Counted from the stretch's first letter, positions 1-9,652 are shown. The stretch: 32,340 bases of DNA from Burkholderiales bacterium (GCA_026125445.1 JAHCLE010000025.1:1-32340); one strand, 5' to 3'. Numbers and translations: made by a program. Notes: generated from the letters alone by a model not told the origin.

Positions 1-711
1 CAGCTGGTAGCCCTTGCCGTAGGCGTCGGCCCACGGGTCCATGAAGCCGAGGATGCGCTGCAATCGGTAGGGCGAGGAGACGATGAGGACGACGAAGGCC
101 ACCGCGAGGCCCACCACGAGCACCGCGAAGATGCGCCAGTTGAGGCCGCCCAGGAAGAGGATCGCCATCGCGATCGTCGTGACCACCACCAGCGCGCCGA
201 AGTCCGGCTCGCGCAGCAGCAGCCCCGCCACGAAGAACATGACGGCGAACATGGGCAGGAAGCCCTTCTTCAGGTCGTCCATGAAGGCGGCCTTGCGCAC
301 CGTGTAGTCGGCCGCGTAGAGGACGACGAGGAGCTTCATCAGCTCCGAGGGCTGGAAGCCGACCGAGCCCAGCCCGATCCAGCGGCGGGCCCCGTTCACC
401 TCGCGGCCGATGCCGGGGATGAGCACGAGGATGAGGAGCCCCACGCCCGCCATGAAGAGCCAGGGCGCGCCCGCCTGCCAGTAGCGCAGCGGCACGCGGA
501 ATGCCACCGCCGCCGCGAGGAGCCCGGCCGCGAGGAAGGCGCCGTGGCGCGCGAGGAAGTAATGGGCGCGGAAGCCGGTGAAGCGCTCGGCCTCGGCCAT
601 GGCGATGGAGGCCGAGTACACCATCACCAGCCCGAACGCGGCGAGCAGCACCGCGCTCCAGACCAGGGCCTGGTCGATCGCGGTGTCGCGGCGTCCGGGG
701 TTGTAGAGCAT
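1..711 (-). CDS. ftsW: FtsW, lipid II-polymerising SEDS glycosyltransferase of the divisome (3' part missing)
   Basis: This is the N-terminal 237 codons of FtsW; the gene runs off the left edge. The translation is strongly hydrophobic with several membrane segments. It carries the family signature with GxGREVNGARRWI followed by GFQPSELMKL (roughly residues 120-145), then LREPDFGAL. FtsW polymerises septal peptidoglycan from lipid II together with the transpeptidase FtsI, also encoded here. The ATG at 711 shares one base with the murD stop (TGATG), so translation is probably coupled. It is the last visible gene of the dcw cluster; murG, murC and ftsQAZ would be expected beyond the edge. Identification is firm. 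Confidence 0.95.
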   Translation of the reverse strand, partial: MLYNPGRRDTAIDQALVWSAVLLAAFGLVMVYSASIAMAEAERFTGFRAHYFLARHGAFLAAGLLAAAVAFRVPLRYWQAGAPWLFMAGVGLLILVLIPGIGREVNGARRWIGLGSVGFQPSELMKLLVVLYAADYTVRKAAFMDDLKKGFLPMFAVMFFVAGLLLREPDFGALVVVTTIAMAILFLGGLNWRIFAVLVVGLAVAFVVLIVSSPYRLQRILGFMDPWADAYGKGYQL

Positions 712-2081
712 CAGCCCTCCGCCCTCGCGGCGATGGCGCGCGCGGCGGCGGCGAACACCTCGCCGCGCTGCCTGTAGTTGGCGAACATGTCGAAGCTCGC
801 GCACGCGGGGGAGAGCAGCACCGCGTCGCCGGGCGTGGCGAGCCGGAAGGCCGCCTCCACGGCCGCCTCCATCGTGGCCTCGCGCGCGCAGGTGATGCCC
901 GCCGGCGCGATCGCCGCCTCCACGGCCGGCGCGTCGCGCCCGATGAGGACGACCGCCCGCGCGTGGCTGCGCACGGCGGCCGCGAGGGGGGAGAAGTCCT
1001 GTCCCTTGCCGTCGCCGCCCGCGATGAGCACCACCTTGCCGCGCATGCCCTCGAGCGCCGCGACGGTAGCGCCGACGTTCGTGCCCTTGGAGTCGTCGTA
1101 GAAGACGACGCCACGCGCGGCCGCGACGCGCTCGACGCGGTGCGGCAGCCCGCGAAACTCGCGGATGGCCCGGGCGAGCGGTGTCGCCGGCAGGCCGCAG
1201 CTCGTGCAGAGCGCGTGCGCGGCGAGCGCGTTGGCCGCGTTGTGCAGGCCCGCGACCGGCATCTCGAAGAGCGCCGCGATGGGCTCGCGCCCGCGGACGA
1301 GCTCCCCGGCGCGAACGCCCCACTCGTCCTCGCCTGCCGGCTCGCCCAGCCCGAAGGTGACGCTCGCCCCGCCCTTCATGCCCAGGCTCCAGGGATCGTC
1401 GCGGTTGAGCACGCGCGTCCCGCAGTGGCGGAAGATGCGCGCCTTGGCCGCGGCGTAGCCGGCCATCGTCTCGTAGCGGTCGAGGTGGTCCTGCGTGAGG
1501 TTGAGCATCGCGGCCGCGTCCAGGGCGAGGCTCGAGGTCGTCTCGAGCTGGTAGCTGGAAAGCTCGACCACCCACGCCTGCGGGTGGCCCGAGGCCCGCG
1601 CCTCGCGAAGCGCGTCGAGCACCGGCAGGCCGATGTTGCCGGCCACCACCGTGGAGAGCCCCGCGGCGCGCGTCATCGCGCCCGCGAGCGCCGTCACGGT
1701 GCTCTTGCCGTTGGTGCCGGTGATGCCGATCACGCGCGCTCCGGTTGCCGCGCGCGCCACTTCGCGCGCGAAGATCTCGACGTCGCCGACGACCTCGATG
1801 CCGCGGGCGAGGGCCTCGCGGAGGACCGGCTCGCGAAGCGCAATGCCCGGACTCGCAGCGACCGCGTCCACGCCTGCCAGGCTCTCGGGTCGGAATGGAC
1901 CGAGGTCGACGCGGATTCCGGGGACCGCCTCGCGGACCGCTCCCAGGGCCGGAGGCGCTTGCCGCGTGTCGGCGCCGCGCAGCCGCGCGCCTTCCTGAGC
2001 GAGCCAACGAACGCACGAAAGCCCCGTGTCACCGAGCCCCAGAACGAGAACGGTCTTGCCTGCCCATTCGCCATTGGCCAT
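711..2081 (-). CDS. murD: UDP-N-acetylmuramoylalanine--D-glutamate ligase MurD
   Basis: MurD adds D-glutamate to UDP-MurNAc-L-alanine in the cytoplasm, using ATP. The 456-residue protein has an N-terminal Rossmann-like domain (VLVLGLGDTG near residue 12), the Mur ligase ATP-binding loop GTNGKST at 122-128, and the conserved ELSSYQLE and NLTQDHLDRY segments of the central domain. Length is normal. It follows mraY after 12 bases and its stop overlaps the ftsW start. The ATG at 2081 is preceded by AAAGGAG with essentially no spacer, which is tighter than usual; no better in-frame start is visible, and the N-terminus aligns with the family from here. Confidence 0.96.
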   Translation of the reverse strand: MANGEWAGKTVLVLGLGDTGLSCVRWLAQEGARLRGADTRQAPPALGAVREAVPGIRVDLGPFRPESLAGVDAVAASPGIALREPVLREALARGIEVVGDVEIFAREVARAATGARVIGITGTNGKSTVTALAGAMTRAAGLSTVVAGNIGLPVLDALREARASGHPQAWVVELSSYQLETTSSLALDAAAMLNLTQDHLDRYETMAGYAAAKARIFRHCGTRVLNRDDPWSLGMKGGASVTFGLGEPAGEDEWGVRAGELVRGREPIAALFEMPVAGLHNAANALAAHALCTSCGLPATPLARAIREFRGLPHRVERVAAARGVVFYDDSKGTNVGATVAALEGMRGKVVLIAGGDGKGQDFSPLAAAVRSHARAVVLIGRDAPAVEAAIAPAGITCAREATMEAAVEAAFRLATPGDAVLLSPACASFDMFANYRQRGEVFAAAARAIAARAEG

Positions 2082-2093
2082 CTCCTTTCGCGC

Positions 2094-3179
2094 CTACCTG
2101 AGCTTGAGGGTCGAGAGCCCGAAGAGGACGAGCATCATCGTGATGATCCAGAAGCGCACCACGACCTGGTTCTCCTTCCAGCCCTTGAGCTCGTAGTGGT
2201 GGTGCAACGGCGCCATGCGGAAGACGCGCCGGCCGGTGAGCTTGAAGGAGGCCACCTGGATCATCACGGAGAGCGTCTCCACCACGAACACGCCGCCCAT
2301 GATGAAGAGCACGATCTCCTGCCGGACCACGATCGCCACCATGCCGAGCGCCGCCCCGAGCGCGAGCGCGCCCACGTCGCCCATGAACACCTCGGCCGGG
2401 TAGGCGTTGAACCAGAGGAACGCGAGCCCCGCGCCGGCGATGGCCGCGCAGAAGACCGCGAGCTCTCCCGCCCCCGAGATGAAGGGGAAGCCCAGGTATT
2501 TCGAGAACACGGCGTGCCCGGTCACGTAGGCGAACACCGCGAGCGCGCCGGCGATCATCACGGTGGGCATGATGGCCAGCCCGTCCAGGCCGTCGGTGAG
2601 GTTCACCGCGTTCGAGGTCCCCACCACGACGAAGAAGCCCAGGATCACGAAGCCGATCGCGCCCAGCGGGATCGCCACCGTCTTGAAGAAGGGCACGAGG
2701 AGCTCGGTCTGCGCCGGCAGCTTCGCGCTCCACGCGAGCGCCGCCACCGCGACCAGGGCGATCGCCGACTGCCAGAAGAACTTGGCGCGCGCCGACAGCC
2801 CCTTGGGGTTGCGGTGCACGACCTTGCGCCAGTCGTCCACCCAGCCGATGGCGCCGAAGCCCAGCGTGGTGGCAAGGCAGATCCAGACGTAGCGGTTCTC
2901 GATGTCGGCCCACAGCAGCGTGGTGACCGCCACCGACACCAGGATGAGGGCGCCGCCCATGGTGGGCGTCCCCGACTTCACGAGGTGGGTCTGCGGGCCG
3001 TCGTCGCGCACGGCCTGGCCGATCTTGTAGGCGGTGAGCCGCCGGATCATGGCCGGCCCGATCACGAAGGAGATGGCGAGCGCCGTGAGCGCGGCGAGCA
3101 CCACGCGCAGCGTGATGTAGGTGAAGACGTTGAAGGCGCGGACCTCCGTCGCGAGCCATTGGGCCAGCTCAAGCAGCAT
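2094..3179 (-). CDS. mraY: Phospho-N-acetylmuramoyl-pentapeptide transferase MraY
   Basis: MraY is the inner-membrane enzyme that transfers phospho-MurNAc-pentapeptide to undecaprenyl phosphate to make lipid I. The 361-residue length is typical. Diagnostic segments include KSGTPTMGG near residue 70, the [10 protein letters not shown] catalytic segment near the middle and the HHHYELKGW loop near the C-terminus, among about ten hydrophobic segments. The ATG at 3179 lies inside the end of murF (11-base overlap) and has a GGAGGG Shine-Dalgarno sequence seven bases upstream. The gene sits in its normal dcw position between murF and murD. Confidence 0.97.
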   Translation of the reverse strand: MLLELAQWLATEVRAFNVFTYITLRVVLAALTALAISFVIGPAMIRRLTAYKIGQAVRDDGPQTHLVKSGTPTMGGALILVSVAVTTLLWADIENRYVWICLATTLGFGAIGWVDDWRKVVHRNPKGLSARAKFFWQSAIALVAVAALAWSAKLPAQTELLVPFFKTVAIPLGAIGFVILGFFVVVGTSNAVNLTDGLDGLAIMPTVMIAGALAVFAYVTGHAVFSKYLGFPFISGAGELAVFCAAIAGAGLAFLWFNAYPAEVFMGDVGALALGAALGMVAIVVRQEIVLFIMGGVFVVETLSVMIQVASFKLTGRRVFRMAPLHHHYELKGWKENQVVVRFWIITMMLVLFGLSTLKLR

Positions 3180-4557
3180 CGGGTCCCTCCGCGGCCAGGC
3201 GCTCGACCACGCGCTCCATGCGCATGAACCGGGAGCCCTTCACCAGCAGCGTCACGTTCTTCTTCGCCGACTCCACGCGCGCCTCCGACAGCAGCCCCTC
3301 GATGGCGGGGAAGTGCGTGGCTCCCGCGCCGAAGGCCTTCGCCGCGTGCGCGCTGAGCGGCCCGAGCGCGAGCAGGCGCTCGATCCCGGCGGCCCTGGCG
3401 AAGGCGCCGACCTCGGCGTGCAGGGCCGCCTCCTCGCCGCCCAGCTCGCCCATGTCGCCCATCACCAGCACGCGCCTTCCCGGCGCCGCCGCGAGGACGC
3501 GGATGGCGGCCTTCATGGAGTCGGGGTTCGCGTTGTAGGTGTCGTCGATGACGGTCGAGCCGCCGGCGCCGCGGCGCGCCTGCAGGCGGCCCCTGGTGCC
3601 GGCATAGGCCGCCAGTCCCGCCTGGATGGCGCGCGGCGGGATCTCGAGGGCGAAGGCGGCGGCGCAGGCCGCGATCGCGTTGCTCGCGTTGTGCTCCCCG
3701 GGGACCTGCAGCGTGACGGCGAAGGCGTCGAGCGGGGTCACCAGCCGCAGCTGCCCGTCCTCGACGTGGCCGCGCACGTCGGCGTCCCCGGCGGTGCCGA
3801 AGGTGACGACGGACCGGCCGGCGGCGAGGCCCTTCCAGTAGCCGGCGAAGGCGTCGTCGGCGTTGACCAGCGCGATGCCGCCCGGGCGCAGGCCCGCGTA
3901 GATCTCGCCCTTGGCCCGCGCGATGGCCTCGACCGAGCCGAGCAGGCCGACGTGGGCGCGGTGCGCGTTGTTCACCAGCGCCACGCCCGGCGAGGCCAGG
4001 CGCGAGAGGTAGTCGATCTCGCCCGCGTGGTTCATGCCCATCTCGAGCACGGCGTAGCGGTGGCGCTCGCGCAGCCGCAGCAGCATGAGCGGCAGCCCGA
4101 TGTCGTTGTTGAGGTTGCCTTCGGTGGCGAGCACCTCGTCGCGCCCGCCGCAGTGCGCGGCGAGGACCGAGGCGAGCATGTCCTTCACGGTGGTCTTGCC
4201 GTTGCTGCCGGTGACCGCCACGACCGGCAGCGCGAAGCGCGCGCGCCACGCCGCGGCGAGCCGCCCGAGGGCGGCGCGCGTGTCCTTCACCAGCACCTGC
4301 GGGATCTCGCGCTCGCTGCCGACGCGGCGGGAGACGAGCGCGGCGGCGGCGCCGCGGCCGATGGCCTGCGGGACGTAGTCGTGGCCGTCGAAGTTCGCGC
4401 CGCGCAGCGCTACGAAGAGGTCGCCGGGCTCGATCGTGCGGCTGTCGGTGGCCACGCCCGAGATGGCCGCGCGCTCGCCCGCCGCCGTGCCGCCCGTGGC
4501 GCGGGCGACCTCGTCCAGGTCCATCATCGGGGCGGGCACCGGGCCGGGAGGGCTCAT
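3169..4557 (-). CDS. murF: UDP-N-acetylmuramoyl-tripeptide--D-alanyl-D-alanine ligase MurF
   Basis: MurF adds D-Ala-D-Ala to UDP-MurNAc-tripeptide, the last cytoplasmic precursor step. From the ATG at 4557 the protein has 462 residues, the usual length. The ATP loop TGSNGKTT is at 116-123, followed by [11 protein letters not shown] and [10 protein letters not shown] typical of MurF, then [11 protein letters not shown] and the C-terminal [10 protein letters not shown]. The start forms an ATGA overlap with the murE stop; a second ATG pair ten codons on (4527 and 4524) is the alternative. The open frame continues far upstream of 4557 only as an out-of-frame shadow of murE. Confidence 0.95.
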   Translation of the reverse strand: MSPPGPVPAPMMDLDEVARATGGTAAGERAAISGVATDSRTIEPGDLFVALRGANFDGHDYVPQAIGRGAAAALVSRRVGSEREIPQVLVKDTRAALGRLAAAWRARFALPVVAVTGSNGKTTVKDMLASVLAAHCGGRDEVLATEGNLNNDIGLPLMLLRLRERHRYAVLEMGMNHAGEIDYLSRLASPGVALVNNAHRAHVGLLGSVEAIARAKGEIYAGLRPGGIALVNADDAFAGYWKGLAAGRSVVTFGTAGDADVRGHVEDGQLRLVTPLDAFAVTLQVPGEHNASNAIAACAAAFALEIPPRAIQAGLAAYAGTRGRLQARRGAGGSTVIDDTYNANPDSMKAAIRVLAAAPGRRVLVMGDMGELGGEEAALHAEVGAFARAAGIERLLALGPLSAHAAKAFGAGATHFPAIEGLLSEARVESAKKNVTLLVKGSRFMRMERVVERLAAEGPDAA

Positions 4558-6035
4558 CGCGGTCGGGCCTCCAGCGCGGCGGCGGCCACCTCGGCGTCGC
4601 TGAACGGGTGGCGCACGCCGGCGATCTCCTGGTAGGTCTCGTGCCCCTTGCCCGCCAGCAGGACCACGTCGCCGGGGACGGCCTGGTGGATGGCGGAGAA
4701 GATCGCCACCTGGCGGTCGGCGACGGCCTCGACGCTGCCGCTCAGGACGCCGGAGAGCACCTGGTCGATGATCGCGCGCGGATCCTCGCTGCGCGGGTTG
4801 TCGCTGGTGACGATCACGTGGTCGGCGAGCCTCGCCGCGGCCTCGCCCATGATGGGGCGCTTGCCCGCGTCGCGGTCGCCGCCGCAGCCGAAGACGCAGA
4901 TGAGGCGCCGGCCGCGCGCCACCACCGGGCGCACCGCGGCAAGCGCCTTCTCGAGCGCGTCGGGCGTGTGCGCGTAGTCGATGACCGCGAGCGGGGCATC
5001 GCCCCCGCCCAGGCGCTCGAGGCGCCCCGGCACGGGCCTCAATCCCGACAGGGCCGCGAGCGCGGTCCCGAAGGGCACGCCGCTCGCGAGGAGCGTGCCC
5101 GTCACGGCGAGGAGGTTCGAGACGTTGAAGGCGCCCAGCACCGGCACGGCCACCTCGCCCGCGCCCCAGTCGCCCTCGACGCGGAAGCGCAGTCCCGCCT
5201 CCGACTGCTGCAGGCCGCAGGCGCGCAGGCGCCCGCCCGAGAGCCCGTAGCCGATCACCTCGACGGGGGTACCGGCCAGGCGCCCGGCGAACAGGCGCCC
5301 CCAGTCGTCGTCGACGTTGATCACCGCGCGGCCCACGCCGCGCGCCTGGAAGAGCCTGAACTTCGCCTCCGCGTAGGCCTCCATCGTGCCGTGGTAGTCG
5401 AGGTGGTCGCGCGTGAGGTTGGTGAACACGGCGACGTCGAACTTGATGCCGGCCGCGCGCCCCTGGTCCAGGCCGTGGCTGGAGACCTCCATCGCCGCCA
5501 CCTTCGCGCCGCGGCGCAGGTAGTCCGCCAGCTCGCGCTGCAGCACGACCGGGTCGGGCGTGGTGTTCCTCGCCTCCGCGCGCTCGCCCACGAGGCCGTT
5601 GCCCAGCGTGCCCAGCACCGCGGCGCGCCGCCCGAGGCCGTCGAAGGCGTGCGCCGTCCACTGCGCCACGGAGGTCTTGCCGTTGGTGCCGGTGACGCCC
5701 ACCATCCACAGCTTCGCGGAAGGGTCGCCGTGCACGATGCCCGCGATCTCGCTCGCGCGCGCGCGCAGGTCGTCCACGGCGAGGTGCGGCACGTCCCAGT
5801 CCGAATCCCACTCGAAATCGCCGCGCTCGAAGATCACGGCGGCCGCGCCGCGCGCGATGGCGTCGGCGATGAACATCCGGCCGTCGCGGCTGCTCCCCGG
5901 ATACGCGAGGAACACGCTGCCGTGCTTCACGCCGCGCGAGTCCGTCGTGAGGTCGGCGAGGGGAACGCCCAGCGCGGCCAGGCGCTCGACGAGCGGCGGG
6001 GCGGAGGCGCGCACGGGCTCGGCCACGGCGATCAT
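4554..6035 (-). CDS. murE: UDP-N-acetylmuramoyl-L-alanyl-D-glutamate--2,6-diaminopimelate ligase MurE
   Basis: MurE adds the third stem-peptide residue. The 493-residue protein has the ATP loop GTNGKTS at 116-122, the EVSSHGLDQGR and NLTRDHLDYHGTM segments, and DNPR at 412-415. DNPR is the family signature for meso-diaminopimelate, as opposed to lysine, so the cell wall should be of the ordinary Gram-negative DAP type. The C-terminal GKGHETYQE segment is present. Both ends overlap neighbours by four bases (ATGA with ftsI upstream and murF downstream), which suggests coupled translation. Confidence 0.96.
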   Translation of the reverse strand: MIAVAEPVRASAPPLVERLAALGVPLADLTTDSRGVKHGSVFLAYPGSSRDGRMFIADAIARGAAAVIFERGDFEWDSDWDVPHLAVDDLRARASEIAGIVHGDPSAKLWMVGVTGTNGKTSVAQWTAHAFDGLGRRAAVLGTLGNGLVGERAEARNTTPDPVVLQRELADYLRRGAKVAAMEVSSHGLDQGRAAGIKFDVAVFTNLTRDHLDYHGTMEAYAEAKFRLFQARGVGRAVINVDDDWGRLFAGRLAGTPVEVIGYGLSGGRLRACGLQQSEAGLRFRVEGDWGAGEVAVPVLGAFNVSNLLAVTGTLLASGVPFGTALAALSGLRPVPGRLERLGGGDAPLAVIDYAHTPDALEKALAAVRPVVARGRRLICVFGCGGDRDAGKRPIMGEAAARLADHVIVTSDNPRSEDPRAIIDQVLSGVLSGSVEAVADRQVAIFSAIHQAVPGDVVLLAGKGHETYQEIAGVRHPFSDAEVAAAALEARPR

Positions 6036-7789
6036 CCCTCGCTCCCGGCCGCGGGGGCGCGGGCCTCGGTGGCGGCCGGTCGCGCCGGCGCCTGCACGTT
6101 GAGGGTCTGCGGCGCATCCGGCGGCACGGCGAACATGCGCAGCGCCGCTCCCATCACGGAAGCGAACACGGGCGCGCTCACGTCACCCCCGTAATACTTG
6201 CCGCCACCGGGCTCGTCGAGCATCACCGCCACGATGAAGCGCGGCTCCGACACCGGGCCGAAGCCGACGAAGGACGAGACGTACTTGTGCTCGGCGTAGC
6301 CGCCGGCCTCCGGCTTGTGCGCGGTGCCGGTCTTGCCCGCGACGCGGTAGCCGGGAACGGCCGCGCGCGGCGCGGTGCCGCCGGGCCCCACGGCCATCTC
6401 CATCATGTGCGAGACCTCGCGCGCGGTCTCGCGCGAGACGAGCGGCCGGCCGATGGGGCGCGCGTCGCGGCGCAGCAGCGACAGCGGCAGCAGGTGGCCG
6501 TCGTTGGTGAAGACGGTGTAGGCGCGCGCGATCTGCAGCAGCGACACCGAGATGCCGTGGCCGTAGGCCATCGTCGCCTGCTCGATGGGCTTCCACGTCG
6601 CGGGCGGGCGCAGCAGCCCCTTCGCCTCGCCGGGGAATCCCGTCTGCGGCGGCGCGCCGAATCCCAGCTCGCGGTAGAAGGCGCCCATGTCCTCGGCCGC
6701 CATCTGCAGCTGGATCTTGGCGGTGCCGACGTTGGAGGACTTCTGGATCACCTGCTCCACCGTGAGCGCGCCGTGCGGGTGCGCGTCGCTGATGGTCCAT
6801 CCGCCGATCGTCATCGACCCCGGCGCGGTCTGGATGACCGTCTGCGGCTTCACGATGCCCGCCTCGAGGGCGGCGGCGACCGTGAAGGGCTTCATCGTCG
6901 AGCCGGGCTCGAAGATGTCGGTCACGGAGCGGTTGCGCGTCTGCCGGCCCGTCACGGCGGCGCGGTTGTTGGGGTTGTAGTCGGGCTGGTTCACGAGCGC
7001 CAGCACCTCGCCCGAGCGCGCGTCGATCATCACCAGCGAGCCGCCCTTGGCGCGGTTCGCCTCCACGGCGGCCTTGAGCTCGCGGTGCGCCAGGAACTGC
7101 AGGCGCTGGTCGATCGCGAGCAGCAGCTCCCTGCCGTCGCGCGGCACGCGCAGGCTCTCGACGTCCTCGACGATGCGCCCCTTCCTGTCCTTGATCACCT
7201 TGCGGCTTCCCGGCGTGCCGGCGAGCCAGGACTGCTGGGCGAGCTCGATGCCCTCCTGGCCGCTGTCGTCGATGCCGGTGAACCCCACCACGTGCGCCAT
7301 CACCTCGCCCGCCGGGTAGTAGCGGCGGTACTCGCGCTGCTGGAACACCCCCGGCACGTTGAGCGCCATCACCTTGAGCGCCTGCTCGGGCGAGATCTGG
7401 CGCTTGAGCCAGACGAACTGGCGATCCTTGTTGGCAACTTTCTGGCGGATCTCCCCCGCGTCCATGCCGAGGACGCGGGCGAGCGAGCGCAGCTTCGCCT
7501 CGTCCGCCTCGAAGTCCTCGGGGCTCGCCCAGATGGACTCCACGGGCGTGGAGATCGCGAGGGGCTGCCCGTTCCTGTCCTTCACCGGGCCGCGCGAGGC
7601 CGGCATCTCGACCACGCGTCCGTACCTCGCCTCGCCCTTCTGCTGCAGGAAGCCGTGGTTGAGCCCCTGCAGGAAGAAGGCGCGGCCCGCGAGGACGGCG
7701 AAGCCCGCCGCGACGAGCCCGAGCACGAAGCGCGAGCGCCAGCCCTCGAGGCGCAGGCGAAGCTGCGGCGTGCGCTTCTCGAACCTCAT
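6032..7789 (-). CDS. ftsI: Septal peptidoglycan transpeptidase FtsI (PBP3)
   Basis: FtsI cross-links septal peptidoglycan and partners with FtsW. The 585-residue protein begins with a short basic cytoplasmic segment and one membrane anchor (about 20-42). A PBP dimerisation domain follows, then the transpeptidase domain with all three penicillin-binding motifs: STMK at 297-300 (nucleophile Ser297), SSN at 351-353 and KTGTA at 486-490. The region after about 560 is rich in Pro and Ala and probably disordered. The start overlaps the ftsL stop and the stop overlaps the murE start, each by ATGA. Confidence 0.97.
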   Translation of the reverse strand: MRFEKRTPQLRLRLEGWRSRFVLGLVAAGFAVLAGRAFFLQGLNHGFLQQKGEARYGRVVEMPASRGPVKDRNGQPLAISTPVESIWASPEDFEADEAKLRSLARVLGMDAGEIRQKVANKDRQFVWLKRQISPEQALKVMALNVPGVFQQREYRRYYPAGEVMAHVVGFTGIDDSGQEGIELAQQSWLAGTPGSRKVIKDRKGRIVEDVESLRVPRDGRELLLAIDQRLQFLAHRELKAAVEANRAKGGSLVMIDARSGEVLALVNQPDYNPNNRAAVTGRQTRNRSVTDIFEPGSTMKPFTVAAALEAGIVKPQTVIQTAPGSMTIGGWTISDAHPHGALTVEQVIQKSSNVGTAKIQLQMAAEDMGAFYRELGFGAPPQTGFPGEAKGLLRPPATWKPIEQATMAYGHGISVSLLQIARAYTVFTNDGHLLPLSLLRRDARPIGRPLVSRETAREVSHMMEMAVGPGGTAPRAAVPGYRVAGKTGTAHKPEAGGYAEHKYVSSFVGFGPVSEPRFIVAVMLDEPGGGKYYGGDVSAPVFASVMGAALRMFAVPPDAPQTLNVQAPARPAATEARAPAAGSEG

Positions 7790-8073
7790 CGCTTCGCGGC
7801 CTCCGGGGCGGCGTCCAGCGTGATCACCCGGGTGGCGCCCGGCTGCGGAAGCTGCATGCCCAGCGAGCGCGAGGCCACGGCCTCGACGCGCTTGTTCGTG
7901 GACCAGGTGCCCTGCTCGAGCTGCAGCTGCGTGAACTCCTCGTCGAGGCGCTTGGCCTCGGCCTGCCCCGCCTCCAGGTCGATGAAGAGCTTCCTCGACT
8001 TGTGCTGCGCCGTGATGACCCCGAGGGCGCAGGCGATGGCGACGGCGAGCAGGAGCAGGTTCACGCGGGTCAT
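7786..8073 (-). CDS. ftsL: Cell division protein FtsL
   Basis: This small (95-residue) bitopic membrane protein has a membrane segment right after the first few residues (about 4-22), then a periplasmic stretch with heptad-like leucine spacing (about 30-60) that suggests the coiled coil used to pair with FtsB. Sequence similarity in this family is low, so the call rests on size, topology and the invariant place between rsmH and ftsI. FtsL with FtsQ and FtsB activates FtsWI. The stop overlaps the ftsI start by four bases; rsmH ends 14 bases upstream. Confidence 0.92.
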   Translation of the reverse strand: MTRVNLLLLAVAIACALGVITAQHKSRKLFIDLEAGQAEAKRLDEEFTQLQLEQGTWSTNKRVEAVASRSLGMQLPQPGATRVITLDAAPEAAKR

Positions 8074-8087
8074 GGCGGCTGGCCTCC

Positions 8088-9014
8088 TCAGGCGTCCGTG
8101 CGCTCGGCCACGCGCAGCGTGGCGCTTCGCGCCCGGGGGTTGGCGTCGGTCTCGGCCCGCGTGGGCCGGATGGCGCGGCCCACGAGGCGCAGGCGGGGCT
8201 GGGGAAGGTCCTTCGCGCGCACCGGGACGCCGCGCGGAAGCCGGTCGGCCGTCGAGCCTTCGCGAAGGAAGTTCTTCACGATGCGGTCCTCGAGCGAGTG
8301 GAAGCTCACCACCGCCAGCCGCCCGCCGGGCTCGAGGAGGTCGACCGCCTGCGGCAGCGTCATCTCGAGCTCCGCAAGCTCTTGATTGACGTGAATCCGA
8401 AGAGCTTGAAAGGTCCGGGTCGCCGGGTGCTTGCCCGGCTCGCGCGTCCGAACCGCGCCACCCACGATCGCGGCAAGCTGCCCTGTGGTCCGGACAGGTT
8501 CGCGGCTCCTTGCCGCAACAATCGCTCCTGCAACCTGTTTAGCAAACCGTTCTTCCCCATAGGTCCCTATCACCTCCCTGATTTCTTGTTCTGTGGCCCG
8601 GTCGAGCCATTCGGCGGCCGACTCCCCCCGGGTGGGGTCCATGCGCATGTCGAGCGGGCCGTCGGCGGCGAAGCTGAATCCGCGATGCGCCTCGTCGAGC
8701 TGCGGCGAGGACACGCCCAGGTCCAGCAGCACGCCCGCCACGCGCGTCACGCCGCGCGCGCCGAGCTCCGCCTTCATCGTCGAGAAGCGCCCATGGATCA
8801 GCTCAAGACGTCGATCTTGGAGCGCGCAAGACGCAATCGCCGCGGGGTCCTGATCAAAAGCGAGAAGTCTTCCGCGAACACCGAGCAGGGCGAGGATGGC
8901 CGCGCTGTGCCCGCCGCGGCCAAAGGTGCCATCGACGTAGATCCCGTCGGCGCGGACACGGAGGGCAGCGACGGCTTCTTCGAGAAGGACCGGGACATGG
9001 GCTACCTCACTCAC
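8088..9014 (-). CDS. rsmH: 16S rRNA (cytosine1402-N4)-methyltransferase RsmH
   Basis: RsmH (MraW) N4-methylates C1402 of 16S rRNA in the ribosomal P site. RsmI, also in this window (12731-13666), makes the 2'-O-methyl on the same nucleotide. The 308-residue protein shows HVPVLLEEA at the N-terminus, the SAM-binding [22 protein letters not shown], and the C-terminal segments [14 protein letters not shown] and [13 protein letters not shown]. Length is normal. It lies between mraZ (81-base gap) and ftsL, its standard place at the head of the dcw cluster. Confidence 0.97.
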   Translation of the reverse strand: MSEVAHVPVLLEEAVAALRVRADGIYVDGTFGRGGHSAAILALLGVRGRLLAFDQDPAAIASCALQDRRLELIHGRFSTMKAELGARGVTRVAGVLLDLGVSSPQLDEAHRGFSFAADGPLDMRMDPTRGESAAEWLDRATEQEIREVIGTYGEERFAKQVAGAIVAARSREPVRTTGQLAAIVGGAVRTREPGKHPATRTFQALRIHVNQELAELEMTLPQAVDLLEPGGRLAVVSFHSLEDRIVKNFLREGSTADRLPRGVPVRAKDLPQPRLRLVGRAIRPTRAETDANPRARSATLRVAERTDA

Positions 9015-9095
9015 GGTGGAAAAGACGGGGGTGCCTGGTGCCGGGGATCGCTCCTGCGCTGCTGAGCGGTCGGGGTCCCGGGGGCACCGGCCGCG

Positions 9096-9542
9096 TCACA
9101 GCGAGAAGTTCTCCATCCCGGGTGGCAAGACGGGACTGCCGCCGGCGGTGAGCCGGTCGAGCTGCTGCTGCCAGCGCTCGAGGTCCCAGATCTCGTAGTA
9201 GCTTCCCTGGCCGATGAACATCACGCGCTTGTCGATGCCCGCGAAGGCGCGCAGCTCGGGGGAAACGAGGAGCCTTCCCGCCCCGTCGAGCGAGAGCTCC
9301 TCGGCGAAGCCGACGAGCAGGCGCTTCCACGGGTTGAAGGCGGGATCGAGGCTCGGGAAGGCCATGACCTTGGCCCGCACCGGCTCCCACGCGGGAGCGG
9401 GGTAGAGCAGCAGGCACTTGTCCGGGTGCGCCGTGAGGACGACCGGCACCGTGCCGCCTTGCGTCAGGGGATCGCGCACGCGCGTCGGCACCGCCAGGCG
9501 GCCCTTCGCGTCGAGGTTGATCTGCGATGCTCCCTGAAACAC
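9096..9542 (-). CDS. mraZ: Transcriptional regulator MraZ
   Basis: MraZ is an AbrB-like DNA-binding protein that represses its own dcw promoter in E. coli. The product is 148 residues with the two tandem half-domains of the family: FQGAS..NLDAKGRLAVPTR at the N-terminus and LSLDGAGRLLVSPELRAFAGI in the second. I place the start at the GTG at 9542, because family members begin (M)FQG and a strong AAGGGGGG Shine-Dalgarno sequence lies just upstream. An in-frame ATG at 9623 exists, but it is upstream of the predicted transcription start (about 9617), so it should not be on the transcript. Binding repeats for MraZ lie at 9590-9614. Confidence 0.93.
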   Translation of the reverse strand: MFQGASQINLDAKGRLAVPTRVRDPLTQGGTVPVVLTAHPDKCLLLYPAPAWEPVRAKVMAFPSLDPAFNPWKRLLVGFAEELSLDGAGRLLVSPELRAFAGIDKRVMFIGQGSYYEIWDLERWQQQLDRLTAGGSPVLPPGMENFSL

Positions 9543-9589
9543 CTTGCCCCCCCTTTTCGGGACCGCCTGGCCAACCGGGGGACCCGGTT

Positions 9590-9614
9590 TCCTAGGATTT
9601 CCCAATTTTTCCCA
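9590..9614 (-). promoter_or_regulatory. MraZ operator: three direct repeats at 10-base spacing
   Basis: Read on the minus strand, TGGGA (9614-9610), TGGGA (9604-9600) and TAGGA (9594-9590) are each separated by five bases. This matches the TGGGN-N5 direct-repeat operator described for MraZ in other bacteria. The third repeat has one departure (TAGG). The site begins directly after the predicted transcription start and lies in the mraZ leader, so bound MraZ would block early transcription of the whole dcw operon. The repeats are seen directly; the regulation is inferred from the family. Confidence 0.8.
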
Positions 9615-9623
9615 CTTCCGCAC

Positions 9624-9652
9624 ACTGTATTGAGTCGATTCCGGGGAGTCAA
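9624..9652 (-). promoter_or_regulatory. dcw cluster promoter (sigma70 type)
   Basis: On the minus strand, TTGACT (9652-9647) is separated by exactly 17 bases from TACAGT (9629-9624). That is five of six matches to the -35 consensus and four of six to the -10. The predicted start is near 9617, just before the MraZ operator. Upstream, 9653-9676 is rich in A and T tracts on this strand and could act as an UP element. It is the only good promoter seen for the nine dcw genes in the window. Confidence 0.75.

Noticed and set aside
963-3227. Very long open frames opposite the dcw genes (for example 754 codons on the plus strand)
   Set aside because: They are antisense shadows of murD and mraY in about 70% GC DNA: His/Arg/Gly/Ala-rich, no known domain, no ribosome site, and absence of stops is explained by base composition.
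9621-9623. ATG at 9623 as the mraZ start
   Set aside because: It lies upstream of the predicted transcription start and would add 27 residues absent from the family; GTG at 9542 has a strong ribosome site.
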